A stretch of DNA of 64,000 bases, taken from NCBI GenBank assembly GCA_963760965.1, contig CAVXEW010000007.1:310001-374000 (forward strand), in the 5' to 3' direction. The translations under genes were made by a program, and so were the position numbers. The notes beneath the pieces are model-generated. The model saw only the letters and a list, made by a program, of their open reading frames with translations. It had not been told where the DNA came from and did no database searches. Of the stretch, positions 40,701 to 49,003 are shown in pieces (the stretch's first letter is position 1; every line of letters begins with the position of its first letter). The stretch is from Pararhizobium_B sp963760965. GTDB taxonomy: Bacteria > Pseudomonadota > Alphaproteobacteria > Rhizobiales > Rhizobiaceae.

Positions 40701-41246
40701 ATAGTCGATCAGTTCCTGGACGCCGGCCGGATTGAGGATCGGCACCATGAAGTCGACGAAATTGAATTCCGTCTGGTGCGCGTTGGTCGACGATTCCGCC
40801 GTGTGGTCGTCGCCCATCAGCGCGAGCACGCCGCCATGTTTCGACGAACCGTTGAGATTGCCGTGCCGGAAGACGTCGCCGGAGCGGTCGACGCCAGGGC
40901 CCTTGCCGTACCAGAGCGCGAAGACGCCGTCGTACCTGCCGTGGCCGTCGAGTTCGGCCTGCTGCGTGCCCCAGCATGCCGTCGCGGCCAGCTCCTCGTT
41001 CAGGCCGGGCTGGAAGGTGATGCGGTGCTCGCCGAGATGCTTGCCCGCGCGCAGGAACTGCTGGTCGAGCCCGCCGAGCGGAGAGCCCCGGTAGCCCGAG
41101 ACGAAGCCGGCCGTGTCGAGCCCCGCCAGCCGGTCGCGCTCCTGCTGCATCATCAGCATGCGCACGATCGCCTGCGTGCCGCTGACGAATATCCTGTCCC
41201 GCCCGAGATCGAACTTGTCGTCGAGCGTCACGTCATGAAGCGTCAT
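37758..41246 (-). CDS. Indolepyruvate ferredoxin oxidoreductase, fused large form
   Basis: 1162 residues, the size of alphaproteobacterial one-chain indolepyruvate:ferredoxin oxidoreductases. N-terminal thiamine-enzyme domain: GTQAIVRMLMMQQERDRLAG and SGYRGSPLGGLDQ. Thiamine-pyrophosphate region near 470-560: CSGCPHNTSTRVPEGS, GIGCHFMALWMDRDT and NLGDGTYNHSG. Iron-sulfur Cys motif CEGCGDCGVKSNC is near 650 and the C-terminal gamma-type domain has GIGGTGVVTIGAILG near 735. It oxidatively decarboxylates aryl or branched 2-oxo acids to acyl-CoA with ferredoxin as acceptor. ATG 41246 is preceded by GGAGGAGAAA. It is divergent from the TRAP transporter genes. Confidence 0.93.
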   Translation of the reverse strand: MTLHDVTLDDKFDLGRDRIFVSGTQAIVRMLMMQQERDRLAGLDTAGFVSGYRGSPLGGLDQQFLRAGKHLGEHRITFQPGLNEELAATACWGTQQAELDGHGRYDGVFALWYGKGPGVDRSGDVFRHGNLNGSSKHGGVLALMGDDHTAESSTNAHQTEFNFVDFMVPILNPAGVQELIDYGLYGYALSRFAGTWAALKCVKDNIELTASVDAGLERLKIVLPEFDMPPGGLNIRANDLDFLGQETRLHEYKRAAACAFIRANGLNRMIFSGGSSPKLGIVTVGKSYLDVRQALADLGIDEARAERLGLRLFKVAAPWPFDYEDIRPFSEGLETIIVVEEKRSLIETQIREALYGTANQPVVVGKKDERGDWLFHIAGALDPNEIAVAVGERIQRVLGPSEDIDAKVKRIRQFEAMLADQADVAARRPYFCSGCPHNTSTRVPEGSVAAAGIGCHFMALWMDRDTVGFTQMGGEGAQWVGQAPFSDRPHIFQNLGDGTYNHSGILALRFAIASKTKITYKILYNDAVAMTGGQHHEGNLTVDAIARQVRAEGVDRIAVVSDEPHKYPKETDWPKGTTFHHRSDLDAVQRELTGVDGVSVLLYDQTCAAEKRRRRKRGTFPDPDRRVLINELVCEGCGDCGVKSNCVSVQPVETEFGRKRRIDQSSCNKDFSCLEGFCPSFVTVHGARMKSAGSGEQAAHGGRDPLEGLPAAPVAELGEGWASIVTGIGGTGVVTIGAILGMAAHLEGKGCGMIDMAGLAQKGGAVYSHVRIAPSPQDINAIRVSAGKADVILGCDLVVSGSRKVLGSVREGETLFLANTAEVMPGDFTRNADFSLPVERLRRAIVKAAGEERARFFDTTRAAEALFGNAIAANMMMLGMASQAGGLPLSVEAIERAIELNGQAVEMNLSAFRWGRRAMHEPELVRSMVEAAHEPTFDQKMSQTPDEMIARRVEFLTQYQGRRYARRYARRIDALKAAEAGGGGAPGPVTEAAARGLFRMMAIKDEYEVARLYTDGSFMKQLSSEFGSFDRLEFHLAPPILGRKDAQGNPRKSSFGPWMMKAFSVLAKLRFLRGTPLDPFGRTQERKAERAALAEYEATLARVTRELSPANAAAAADLLAYSDAIRGYGHVRQESMRKAEARKSELLRRFEAPESPVREAAE

Positions 41247-41634
41247 ATCACGTTTCTCCTCCCGCCCGGCAGGCGGACCGTTCACTTCGACGCGGATTTC
41301 AAGCACTTATTGTTCAGTCCCGGCGACGCCGGGTCAAACGGATTCGGCAGGATGATGCATCAACGCAACGCCAACGTCGATGCCTGCCCTCCGGCGAAAT
41401 ATTCCGAAACGACACGCCGTTTCCGCGACGCAGAATTGCGCGGCGGGCCGCCGTTCGGGAATCCGCGGCCGCAGCCGGCGAATGTTGTGGCCCTGCACGG
41501 AGATGCACGCCGCGGTGCGTTGCAAATGCGGAATATGTTGATAATGACGTCCCGCCGACGATATCGAGTTGCCGGAAAGGCAGCCGGGGACACAAGCTGG
41601 AGTAGTGGGCAAAGTTGCCCGGGGGGAGAATGAA
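41247..41634. other. Divergent regulatory gap, indolepyruvate oxidoreductase and TRAP genes
   Basis: 388 bases between two divergent starts, with no credible gene. The part nearest dctQ carries an A+T-richer patch (about 41525-41550, AATATGTTGATAATGACG), where a promoter for the TRAP genes is likely. No operator or riboswitch is recognised. Confidence 0.5.
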
Positions 41635-42216
41635 ATGACATTTCTGCTCGCGTTGAGCCGGTTCATAGACCGGATCAACGAGTTTATCGCCAGGTATGTT
41701 TCCTGGCTGGTGCTGGGAGCGATCCTCGTCAGCGCCGTCAACGCGACGGTGCGCAAGGTCTTCGACATCTCCTCGAACGCCTGGCTCGAGCTGCAGTGGT
41801 ATCTCTTCGCCGCCGTCTTCCTTCTGGCGTCGGCCAACACGCTGCAGAAGAACGAGCACATCCGCATCGACATCTGGTACGGCAGCCGGTCCCCGCGGAC
41901 CCGGAACTGGATCGACCTCTTCGGGCACGTCTTCTTCCTGCTGCCCTTCTGCCTGCTGATGCTCTGGCTTCTCGTCCCCTACGTGACCCTTTCCTTCAGG
42001 AGCGGCGAGATGTCGACCAACGCCGGCGGGCTGATCATCTGGCCGGCGAAGGCACTGCTCCTCGCCGGGTTCGTCCAGCTCACCGCCCAGGCCGTGTCCG
42101 AGATCATCAAGCGCATCGCCATCATGCGCGGCCTGATCGAAGACCAGTACGCCTTCAAGGGCGGGCACTCGATCGACGAGGCAGACGAGCATGCCGAGGA
42201 CGTCGTCAATGGCTGA
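41635..42216 (+). CDS. TRAP transporter small permease (DctQ)
   Basis: 193 residues with four membrane helices at about 17-37, 50-70, 93-115 and 137-160. The family LELQWYLFAAVFLLASANTL segment is followed by NEHIRIDIWY. It forms the inner-membrane permease with DctM and uses the sodium gradient to import an organic acid. GGGGGGAGAATGAA precedes the ATG at 41635. It overlaps dctM by eight bases. Similarity is to the subgroup associated with 2-oxo acid or aromatic acid uptake; the substrate is not proven. Confidence 0.92.
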   Translation: MTFLLALSRFIDRINEFIARYVSWLVLGAILVSAVNATVRKVFDISSNAWLELQWYLFAAVFLLASANTLQKNEHIRIDIWYGSRSPRTRNWIDLFGHVFFLLPFCLLMLWLLVPYVTLSFRSGEMSTNAGGLIIWPAKALLLAGFVQLTAQAVSEIIKRIAIMRGLIEDQYAFKGGHSIDEADEHAEDVVNG

Positions 42217-43930
42217 GCTCATCGCGCAGAACATGGCGCCGATCATGTTCGCCTCGCTTGTGGTCTTCCTGCTGATCGGCTACCCGGTCGCGTTCTCGCT
42301 TGCCGCCAACGGACTCCTTTTCTTCTTCGTCGGCGTCGAACTGGCGCCGTTCTCCCACCATGCGATCACGCTGTCCTGGCCGCTGCTGCGGCGCGATGCC
42401 CGAACGCTTCTGGGGTATCATGTCGAACGAGACGCTGCTCGCCATTCCGTTCTTCACCTTCATGGGAATGGTGCTCGAACGGTCCGGCATGGCCGAGGAC
42501 CTGCTCGAGACGATCGGCCAGCTCTTCGGTCCCGTCCGCGGCGGCATCGCCTATGCGGTCGTCCTCGTCGGCGCGCTGCTCGCCGCCACGACCGGCGTCG
42601 TCGCCGCCTCGGTGATCGCGATGGGCCTGATCTCGCTGCCGATCATGCTGCGCTACGGCTACGACCGGCGGGTGGCGACCGGCATCATCGCGGCCTCCGG
42701 CACGCTGGCGCAGATCATCCCGCCATCGCTGGTGCTGATCGTCATGGCCGACCAGCTCGGCCGCTCCGTCGGCGACATGTACGAGGGCGCCTGGTGCCCG
42801 GCCTGATCCTGACCGGGCTCTATCTCGGCTACATACTCCTGCTGACCATCTTCTTCCCGAAGTCGGCACCGGCCCTGCCCGCCGAAGTCGCGCACGCTCG
42901 GATCCGGCGTGACCTCCCTGCTCGTGATGATCGTGGCCATCGTCGCCGTCTCCTACGGCGCGACCCGCTATTTCGCCGCGCAGGGCAACACGGACGCCGG
43001 CATCTGGGGCGCCATAGTCGGGGTCCTTTTCGTCTACGCGGTGGCGCTGGCGAACAGCAGGTTCGGCCTGAGCGTCCTGTCGCGGCTGGCGCAGCAGGTC
43101 ATCATCGTCCTGATCCCGCCGCTGGCGCTGATCTTCCTGGTGCTCGGGACGATCTTCCTCGGCATCGCCACGCCGACCGAGGGCGGGGCGATGGGCGCGG
43201 TCGGCGCCCTGGCACTGGCGCTCGCCAAGCGGCGCCTGACGCTCGACATCGTCACCCAGGCGCTTGCCTCGACGACACGGCTGTCCGCCTTCGTGATGTT
43301 CATCCTGATCGGCGCCCGCGTCTTCTCGCTGACCTTCTACGGCGTCAACGGCCATCTCTGGGTCGAGCATCTCCTGAGCGCGGCTGCCGGGCGGCGAGAT
43401 CGGGTTCCTGATCGTCGTCAACGCGCTCGTCTTCGTGCTCGCCTTCTTCCTCGATTTCTTCGAGCTCGCCTTCATCATCGTGCCGCTGCTGGCGCCGGTC
43501 GCGGAGAAGCTGGGCATCGACCTGATCTGGTTCGGCGTCCTGCTCGGCATCAACATGCAGACGAGCTTCATGCATCCGCCCGTTCGGCTTCTCGCTGTTC
43601 TACCTGCGTTCGGTGGCGCCGCGCACTCCCTATGTCGATGCGGTCACGGGCGCGCGGCTCGCCCCGGTGAAGACTTCCCAGATCTACTGGGGCGCCGTGC
43701 CGTTCGTCTTCATCCAGGTGATCATGTTCGGCCTCTGCCTCGCATTCCCGAAGATGGTGACGCACTACAAGAACGCCGAGCCGGTGCCCTCGCAGCAGCG
43801 GATCGTGCTGCCGCCACTCGGCGGAGAGGGCCTGTCGCTTCCCGGCGGAGGCCTGCAGCTGCCCTCCGGCCCGCCCGGTTCGCCCCCCGCGCCGGACTTC
43901 GACCTGAGCCAGCCGCCGGTCATCAAGTAG
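42209..43930 (+). pseudogene. TRAP transporter large permease (DctM), five frameshifts
   Basis: A complete DctM can be followed through all frames. It reads MAELIAQNMAPIMFASLVVF, then NETLLAIPFFTFMGMVLERS with ASGTLAQIIPPSLVLIVMAD, GLILTGLYLGYILLLTIFFP, IATPTEGGAMGAVGALALAL, IVVNALVFVLAFFLDFFELA, and FGFSLFYLRSVAP. Breaks lie near 42388-42398, 42786-42793, 42893-42902, 43387-43396 and 43576-43585. Three are explained by loss of a GC dinucleotide and two by single C changes. Conserved blocks are all present, so sequencing error is likely. The C-terminal 60 residues are Pro/Gly-rich, an extension beyond the last helix. Starts inside the dctQ stop region. Confidence 0.88.
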
Positions 43931-43994
43931 GCGTTCGGCCCGGGCCTCGCCCGGGCCGCTCCCGCCGCAAGCGGAAGCCCCGGACGAAAAACAG

Positions 43995-44031
43995 AAAACC
44001 CCCGGTCGAGGGACGCTCGACCGGGGGTTTT
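43995..44031. terminator. Bidirectional terminator shared by dctM and dctP
   Basis: Perfect 16-base inverted repeat, AAAACCCCCGGTCGAG and CTCGACCGGGGGTTTT, with loop GGACG. T runs result on both strands. It stands between the convergent dctM (ends 43930) and dctP (ends 44057) genes. Confidence 0.93.
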
Positions 44032-44056
44032 TCGTTCCGGCAGGGGTCGAGAAGGC

Positions 44057-45175
44057 TCAGCCCTTCTTGGCGAGCTTTCCGGCGCGCTGCTGGATCATCA
44101 TGAAGGTGTCGTAGGTGTTCTCCGCCACCTGCCACCAGAGATAGGCGTCGTTGCCGTACGCCATCTGGCTCTCGTGGATCTTCTTGAAGTCCGCGTTGCT
44201 GCTGCTCATGTCGGCATAGGTCGACTGCGCCGCCTCGAAGGCCGCCTCCAGGATGTCCTTGCTGAACGGCCTCAGGACGGCGCCCTTGGAGACGAGACTC
44301 TTCAGCGCCGTCGGGTTCTTGTAGTCGTAGCTCGCCATCATGTCGCAGTTGGCGGCTTCGCAGGCCGAGGCGAGCGCCGCCTGGTAGGCCTTCGGCAAGC
44401 CGTCCCATTTCTGCTTGTTGATCAGCGAGTGCAGCGCCGGGCCACCTTCCCACCAGCCGGGATAGTAGTAGTACTTGGCGACCTTGTAGAAGCCGAGCTT
44501 TTCGTCGTCGTAGGGGCCGACCCACTCGACTGCGTCGAGCGTACCCTTTTCGAGCGAGGGATAGATATCGCCGCCGGCGATCTGCTGCGGCACGACGCCG
44601 AGCTTGGAGATGACCTTGCCGCCGAAGCCGCCGATGCGCATCTTCAGACCCTTGAGGTCGTCGAGCGTGTTGATTTCCTTGCGGTACCAGCCGCCCATCT
44701 GCACGCCGGTATTGCCGCAGGGAAGGCCGTAGAGCCCGTTCTTCCCGAAGAACTCGTTCATCAGGTCGTTGCCGCCGCCGAAATAGAACCAGGCGTTCAT
44801 CTGGCGGGCGTTCAGGCTGAAGGGGACCGCCGTCGCCAGCGCCCATGCCGGGTTCTTGCCCCAGTAATAGTAGCAGGCCGTGTGGCACATCTCGACGGTG
44901 CCGTTGGCGGTCGAATCCATCGCCTGCAGGCCGGGAACGATCTCGCCTGCCGCGAAGACCTGGATGTCGAAGTTGCCGTCCGTGGCCTCCCTCACGTAGT
45001 TGGCCATCGTCTCGGCTGCACCGTAGATCGTGTCAAGCGCCTTCGGGAACGAAGACGTGCAGCGCCAGCTGATTTTCGGGTTTGTTTGTGCGACTGCCGG
45101 CGCGGCCAGCGCGGTTGCTGCGGCAGCGCCCGCACCGGCGATACCGGCACGCTTGATGAATGAACGTCGGTCCAT
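44057..45175 (-). CDS. TRAP transporter substrate-binding protein (DctP family)
   Basis: 372 residues. A twin-arginine type signal, MDRRSFIKRAGIAGAGAAAA then ALAAPAVAQ, directs a folded periplasmic protein. The mature part has FNIQVF-like strands (NFDIQVFAAGEIVPGLQAMD), CYYYWGKNPAWALATAVPF, and MRIGGFGGKVISKLGVVPQ with QIAGGDIYPSLEKGTLDAVE, as in the subgroup containing the 2-oxo acid binding TakP and related mannitol/chloroaromatic annotated proteins. The conserved Arg of the carboxylate site is probably in MRIGGFGG. It is convergent with dctQM rather than in the same operon, which is unusual for a TRAP set. Confidence 0.92.
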   Translation of the reverse strand: MDRRSFIKRAGIAGAGAAAATALAAPAVAQTNPKISWRCTSSFPKALDTIYGAAETMANYVREATDGNFDIQVFAAGEIVPGLQAMDSTANGTVEMCHTACYYYWGKNPAWALATAVPFSLNARQMNAWFYFGGGNDLMNEFFGKNGLYGLPCGNTGVQMGGWYRKEINTLDDLKGLKMRIGGFGGKVISKLGVVPQQIAGGDIYPSLEKGTLDAVEWVGPYDDEKLGFYKVAKYYYYPGWWEGGPALHSLINKQKWDGLPKAYQAALASACEAANCDMMASYDYKNPTALKSLVSKGAVLRPFSKDILEAAFEAAQSTYADMSSSNADFKKIHESQMAYGNDAYLWWQVAENTYDTFMMIQQRAGKLAKKG

Positions 45176-45456
45176 CTAGTCCTCCCAGGGGTCATGCCAT
45201 CCACCTTCTCTCGACCCCCCGAGAAAAGCCGTGGCACCGGGTGGACATAACCATGATCTTTCAACGCTTTCAACAGCGTCGAGGACAAAGATCCGCGGAT
45301 CGCGCAACATTCGCGCCAAACGCGCCGGAGCGGGCGCGAACACGCGCGTTCCGCCTCGCGGCGGGCGTGCGACCGGTGCGCCGGCAGAAGCAGTCGCAGC
45401 GCTTGAATTCGCCGCGGTCCGGGGTAAGAGTGGAAGGAGGACAGGAGCAGCCATCC

Positions 45457-46227
45457 ATGACGCCCACCATCGTTGCCATCCCCGCAGACATCCGCCGCTT
45501 CGACGGTTATGTCTGGCACGCAACGCCGGCCCAGTACGTCGAGGCGGCCATGGAGGGAGCCGGCGCGATCCCGTTGCTGGTGCCCGCCTTCGAGGCCGGC
45601 ATCGACGTGGACGCCGTGCTCGACCGGGTCGACGGAGTGCTGATCAGCGGGTCGAGGACGAACGTCCACCCGTCGCTCTACGGCGAGGAGGAGACGGAAG
45701 CGCACGGCCCCTTCGATCCCGCGCGAGATACGACCAGCCTGGAACTGATCCGCCGCGCGATCGCCCGGGGCATCCCGCTTCTTGCGATCTGCCGCGGCAT
45801 TCAGGAACTGAACGTCGCCCTCGGCGGCTCGCTCGACGCCGAGATCCAGAACCTGCCGGGCCGGCTCGACCACCGCAAGCCGGTCAGCGAGGACACGGAC
45901 GTCAGCTTCGCCATAAGGCACACTGTGCGCGTCGCCGAGGGCTCCTGTCTCGCCGGCATTCTCGGGGCGGGCGAGGTGCCGGTGAATTCGCTCCATCGCC
46001 AGGCGATCTCGCGCCTTGCACCCCGGCTCCGGGTCGAGGCGACGGCGGAGGACGGCACCATCGAGGCGGTCGCCGTTGTCGACGCGCCGGGCTTCGCGAT
46101 CGGCGTGCAGTGGCACCCCGAATACTGGGTCCGCAAGGACGGCCCCTCCGCCGCCATCTTCCGTGCCTTCGGCGAGGCGACGCGCGCCTGCACGCAAGCC
46201 CGCCGCTACGCTGCGGCCGCCGAATAG
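45457..46227 (+). CDS. Class I glutamine amidotransferase-like hydrolase (peptidase C26, PuuD-like)
   Basis: 256 residues, alpha/beta fold of gamma-glutamyl hydrolases. The nucleophile Cys is in LLAICRGIQELNVALGG near residue 111, and the His-Glu pair is in VQWHPEYW near residue 218. NSLHRQAI is the family substrate loop. It probably cleaves gamma-glutamyl conjugates, such as gamma-glutamyl-GABA in putrescine breakdown. AAGGAGGACAGGAG precedes the ATG at 45457; the long open frame upstream is not similar to the family. Last ordinary gene before the protease insert. Confidence 0.9.
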   Translation: MTPTIVAIPADIRRFDGYVWHATPAQYVEAAMEGAGAIPLLVPAFEAGIDVDAVLDRVDGVLISGSRTNVHPSLYGEEETEAHGPFDPARDTTSLELIRRAIARGIPLLAICRGIQELNVALGGSLDAEIQNLPGRLDHRKPVSEDTDVSFAIRHTVRVAEGSCLAGILGAGEVPVNSLHRQAISRLAPRLRVEATAEDGTIEAVAVVDAPGFAIGVQWHPEYWVRKDGPSAAIFRAFGEATRACTQARRYAAAAE

Positions 46228-46345
46228 GCCGGCCCCCGCCGCCCAAGAGCACCGTTCGATCCGACAGAATCAGACCGGCGCTCCAGCTTGTTGTTTATCA
46301 AGCATAATCTTGTCGATCCTCGCTTCGCTCCGGTCGGATCATGTC

Positions 46346-47560
46346 CTAGTGCGCGCTCGCCGCGCCGGCCGGCGTTCTCAGGAACCGGATCGCGCGCTTG
46401 TAGTTCTTTCTGCTCAGATCAGGGTCGCCGGGCGTGGTATGGACGATCTCGAGGAACCTGGCGAAGGAACCCTTGCCGTATTTCTTTTCGAATTCGGCTT
46501 CCAGTTCGTCCATCCCGGTGCGACCCTTGAAGTAGGCCCGCTTGACGAGATGCTCGCCCTCCGGCCCGAGCTGAAGGCTCAGCTCTCTTATTACGGCGAC
46601 TTCCTTCTTGTAGCCGCTGATGGCCCAGTCGAATCCTTCCCGGAACTTGCGCTGGGCATAGCGGGCGCCCGGATTGGCGTGCGACTCGCCGGCGTACCTC
46701 GCCTTGCGGGCGTGAAAATATGACTTGAGAGCAAGATTTTCTGTCACGCCTTCATCTATGGCCGTCCCGTATTCCTCGCAGAATTCCGGTGAGCTGTAGG
46801 CATGATGGACTTCATGGATCAGCGTATTCGTTGAAATCACATCCACCAGGATATTTATTTCCCGGGTTTCTGGATTGTACCTGCCCATGGCGGGAAAATC
46901 GAGATTTCTTATCCTTTTCAGGGCATTAATCTTGTTGTATCTCAGCGTTTTTATCAAATCCTCGTGGCTTTTAGCAATAAAATCTATATAGGATGAATAA
47001 TTATGGACCATGATATTCACGGCATCGCGCAGTGAAAATTGAGATTTTCCTTTACTGAGAAAATCACCGATTTCCTTCTCCCCGAGCGTCGACTTGAAAA
47101 TATATGCGTCAACGCCGTAGTGCTCCAGACTTTCCTTGAAATGGTTCCGCTTGATGCGGTCCTTCTTGCCCGCGTCGGTTATGGCTTCATTTGCGAAGGA
47201 CATGAATTGCGACTTGCTGTCGGCGAATACATCCCCGGAATCACCGACGCCGGTCCGGATCCTTGCATGGTGGGCAATCTTGTCCCGCCGTGACGCCAGA
47301 CGCCATTTGCCGTTCTTGTATATGACCTTTTCGCCGTTTTCAGCGGCGACGATGCGCGCGTATTGACGAAACGTGACCTGCGGCGCCGGTCGGGCGTTCG
47401 AAGTGCCTTGAACGGCACTGGAGAACGCTCCTCTTCCATGCCAGTTCCGAAGGACCGGCGCCATTCGGCGTTGAAGGATCCTCCCGCGCTTCTGCTCGAC
47501 CAGCCTCGTGGCATTCGGCAGGTTGAGAGATTTCACCTTTCCGGACGAATTCAACGGCAT
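46346..47560 (-). CDS. Putative secreted gluzincin-type metalloprotease A (404 aa)
   Basis: Family not recognised by name. The zinc site HEVHH is at residues 249-253, followed 16 residues later by the Glu in IDEGVTE (E270), a gluzincin-like HEXXH-x16-E arrangement. A basic Ser-rich N-terminus comes first, then a module RPAPQVTFRQYARIVAAENG with a K.GKW.LASRR motif (about 75-115). The C-terminal module has LVKRAYFKGRTGMDELEAEF and YGKGSFARFLEIV. There is no signal peptide or membrane segment, so export would need type III or another contact-dependent route; this is inference. ATG 47560 follows AGCGGGG. Part of the coding region (about 46840-47120) is markedly richer in A+T than neighbours, as in transferred genes. 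Paralogous to the divergent gene at 47758. Confidence 0.65.
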   Translation of the reverse strand: MPLNSSGKVKSLNLPNATRLVEQKRGRILQRRMAPVLRNWHGRGAFSSAVQGTSNARPAPQVTFRQYARIVAAENGEKVIYKNGKWRLASRRDKIAHHARIRTGVGDSGDVFADSKSQFMSFANEAITDAGKKDRIKRNHFKESLEHYGVDAYIFKSTLGEKEIGDFLSKGKSQFSLRDAVNIMVHNYSSYIDFIAKSHEDLIKTLRYNKINALKRIRNLDFPAMGRYNPETREINILVDVISTNTLIHEVHHAYSSPEFCEEYGTAIDEGVTENLALKSYFHARKARYAGESHANPGARYAQRKFREGFDWAISGYKKEVAVIRELSLQLGPEGEHLVKRAYFKGRTGMDELEAEFEKKYGKGSFARFLEIVHTTPGDPDLSRKNYKRAIRFLRTPAGAASAH

Positions 47561-47757
47561 TGGCGGACCCCGCTTAGATAAATAAGATTGTTTGATCGAT
47601 ATAAAATTAATTGCTCGGTTATGCTGTCTCAAATGTTACTTCGCCACTGAATCGGCGTCGCCGGACATTGTCCCCGCTGTCACGTTCGAGACATCCCAAG
47701 TGATCAAACTCTGCTATCGCCGTATAATAAAATTATTTATTTCAGAGAGATCTTATT
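47561..47757. promoter_or_regulatory. A+T-rich divergent promoter region of the protease pair
   Basis: 197 bases between the two paralogs. A perfect TATAAT stands at 47723-47728, 30 bases before the start of the rightward gene, with no good -35 match at normal spacing; this hints at an activator-dependent promoter. AGAGAGA precedes the rightward ATG. No tts, hrp or PIP-type box is recognised by eye. Confidence 0.45.
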
Positions 47758-48927
47758 ATGTCTTCGCGGTTCATGGCGCTTCACAGTCAAAATCTTCAGA
47801 AAACTGCATCGCGTGTGGCGAAGGAAATCGACGACATTTTTCGGCAACAGCGGTCGTTCGCCTTTTCGGCGTATCGGACGTCGAGAACGATTTCGGGCGG
47901 GGTCAGGCGCCTTCGCATCGCGGAGGAGCGGCCGGCGCCACAGATTACGTTCAAGGAATATACGCGCATAGCTTCGGCCAAGGACGACCGGGAGGTCGTC
48001 TTCAGGGACGGCAAATGGTCCCTGGCGTCGTCCAGGGGCGTATCGAGGGACATTCGCGAAGCGACGAAGACCCAGTTCGCGGCGCTCATGGAGGATGCAG
48101 CCCGGCGCAGCCAGAGCATGTCGAGGAGAGTACCCCTCCACCGGGCGCGATTGGAGCGCAGCGAATATGTCAGCGCCTCGAGCTTCAGGAAACTGTTCAC
48201 CCACAAGGAGATCGAACCGTACCTGGAAGTCGGCCGGAACCAGTTCACCCCCCATGAAATCGACAACATCATGGAGAGGGAATACGGGAGCCTCCTGTCA
48301 CCGGCCTCGCGCGACCTGTGCTCGCGGAGCACCAGCTACACGAGCTCGACGCATGTCGTTTCCCAGCTCTGCCGGCTCAATCTGCCGGACTCGGGAGAAT
48401 ACGACGTCGACAAGCAGGAGATTCACGTCGTCCGATGCTTTCTTTCGACCGACACCCTGCTTCACGAGGCGCATCACGCCTGCAGCGACACGGAATTCAG
48501 GGCCGCGTACGGCAATGCCTTCGACGAGGGTGTCACCCAGTACTTCGCAGGCAGGCTCTACACCAGGCATCGCCAGGCAAAATATGATGCAACCTATGGC
48601 GAGAACCGTCGCGGACTGGAAATACGCCTGAGGCAACGGGCCGACCGCGCCATGGACGGCTACTCCCGGGCCGTCCGGGTGGTAGGGGAACTGGCGGGCA
48701 AGCTCGACGGCGGCGAAGATCTCCTGAAGCGTGCCTATTTCACGGGCAGGCCCGGCATGGATGAACTGGAAGCCGCCTTCGAAAGGAAATACGGGGAGGG
48801 CAGCTTCGCGCGCTTTCTGAATATCGTGGATACCGGCAAAGGGAGCCTGTGCCTCGGGGGGAAGAGGTACAGGGCCGCGATGGCCTTCCTCAACCCGAAG
48901 CTGGAGCTCGAGGAAGAGGAAGACTGA
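47758..48927 (+). CDS. Putative secreted gluzincin-type metalloprotease B (389 aa)
   Basis: Paralog of the leftward gene, similar over nearly its whole length. The zinc site HEAHH is at residues 236-240, with the following FDEGVTQ Glu (E257) at the same x16 spacing. The N-terminal module has RPAPQITFKEYTRIASAKDD and RDGKWSLASSR; the C-terminal module has LLKRAYFTGRPGMDELEAAF then YGEGSFARFLNIV. The first 50 residues are polar and Ser/Arg-rich without a classic signal peptide. The tail ends in a run of Glu. In contrast to copy A, its coding region has the high GC of the chromosome. Predicted to cut proteins after delivery to another cell. A structural zinc-protein without protease activity cannot be excluded. 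Confidence 0.65.
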   Translation: MSSRFMALHSQNLQKTASRVAKEIDDIFRQQRSFAFSAYRTSRTISGGVRRLRIAEERPAPQITFKEYTRIASAKDDREVVFRDGKWSLASSRGVSRDIREATKTQFAALMEDAARRSQSMSRRVPLHRARLERSEYVSASSFRKLFTHKEIEPYLEVGRNQFTPHEIDNIMEREYGSLLSPASRDLCSRSTSYTSSTHVVSQLCRLNLPDSGEYDVDKQEIHVVRCFLSTDTLLHEAHHACSDTEFRAAYGNAFDEGVTQYFAGRLYTRHRQAKYDATYGENRRGLEIRLRQRADRAMDGYSRAVRVVGELAGKLDGGEDLLKRAYFTGRPGMDELEAAFERKYGEGSFARFLNIVDTGKGSLCLGGKRYRAAMAFLNPKLELEEEED

Positions 48928-49003
48928 TCCCGGGTTTCGCCAGCCGGCTGAACCCGATCCGGCGGCCGGTTGCCGCGAGCGCCGTACCGCGGGAGCGCAG
49001 GCC

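Noticed and set aside
45290..45340. Palindrome GATCCGCGGATC and an inverted repeat TTCGCGCC/GGCGCGAA upstream of the C26 hydrolase
   Set aside because: Such repeats are expected by chance in GC-rich DNA; no repetition near other genes.
47561..47757. Possible type III regulon box (tts, hrp or PIP type)
   Set aside because: No convincing match by eye; only a TATAAT element is supported.
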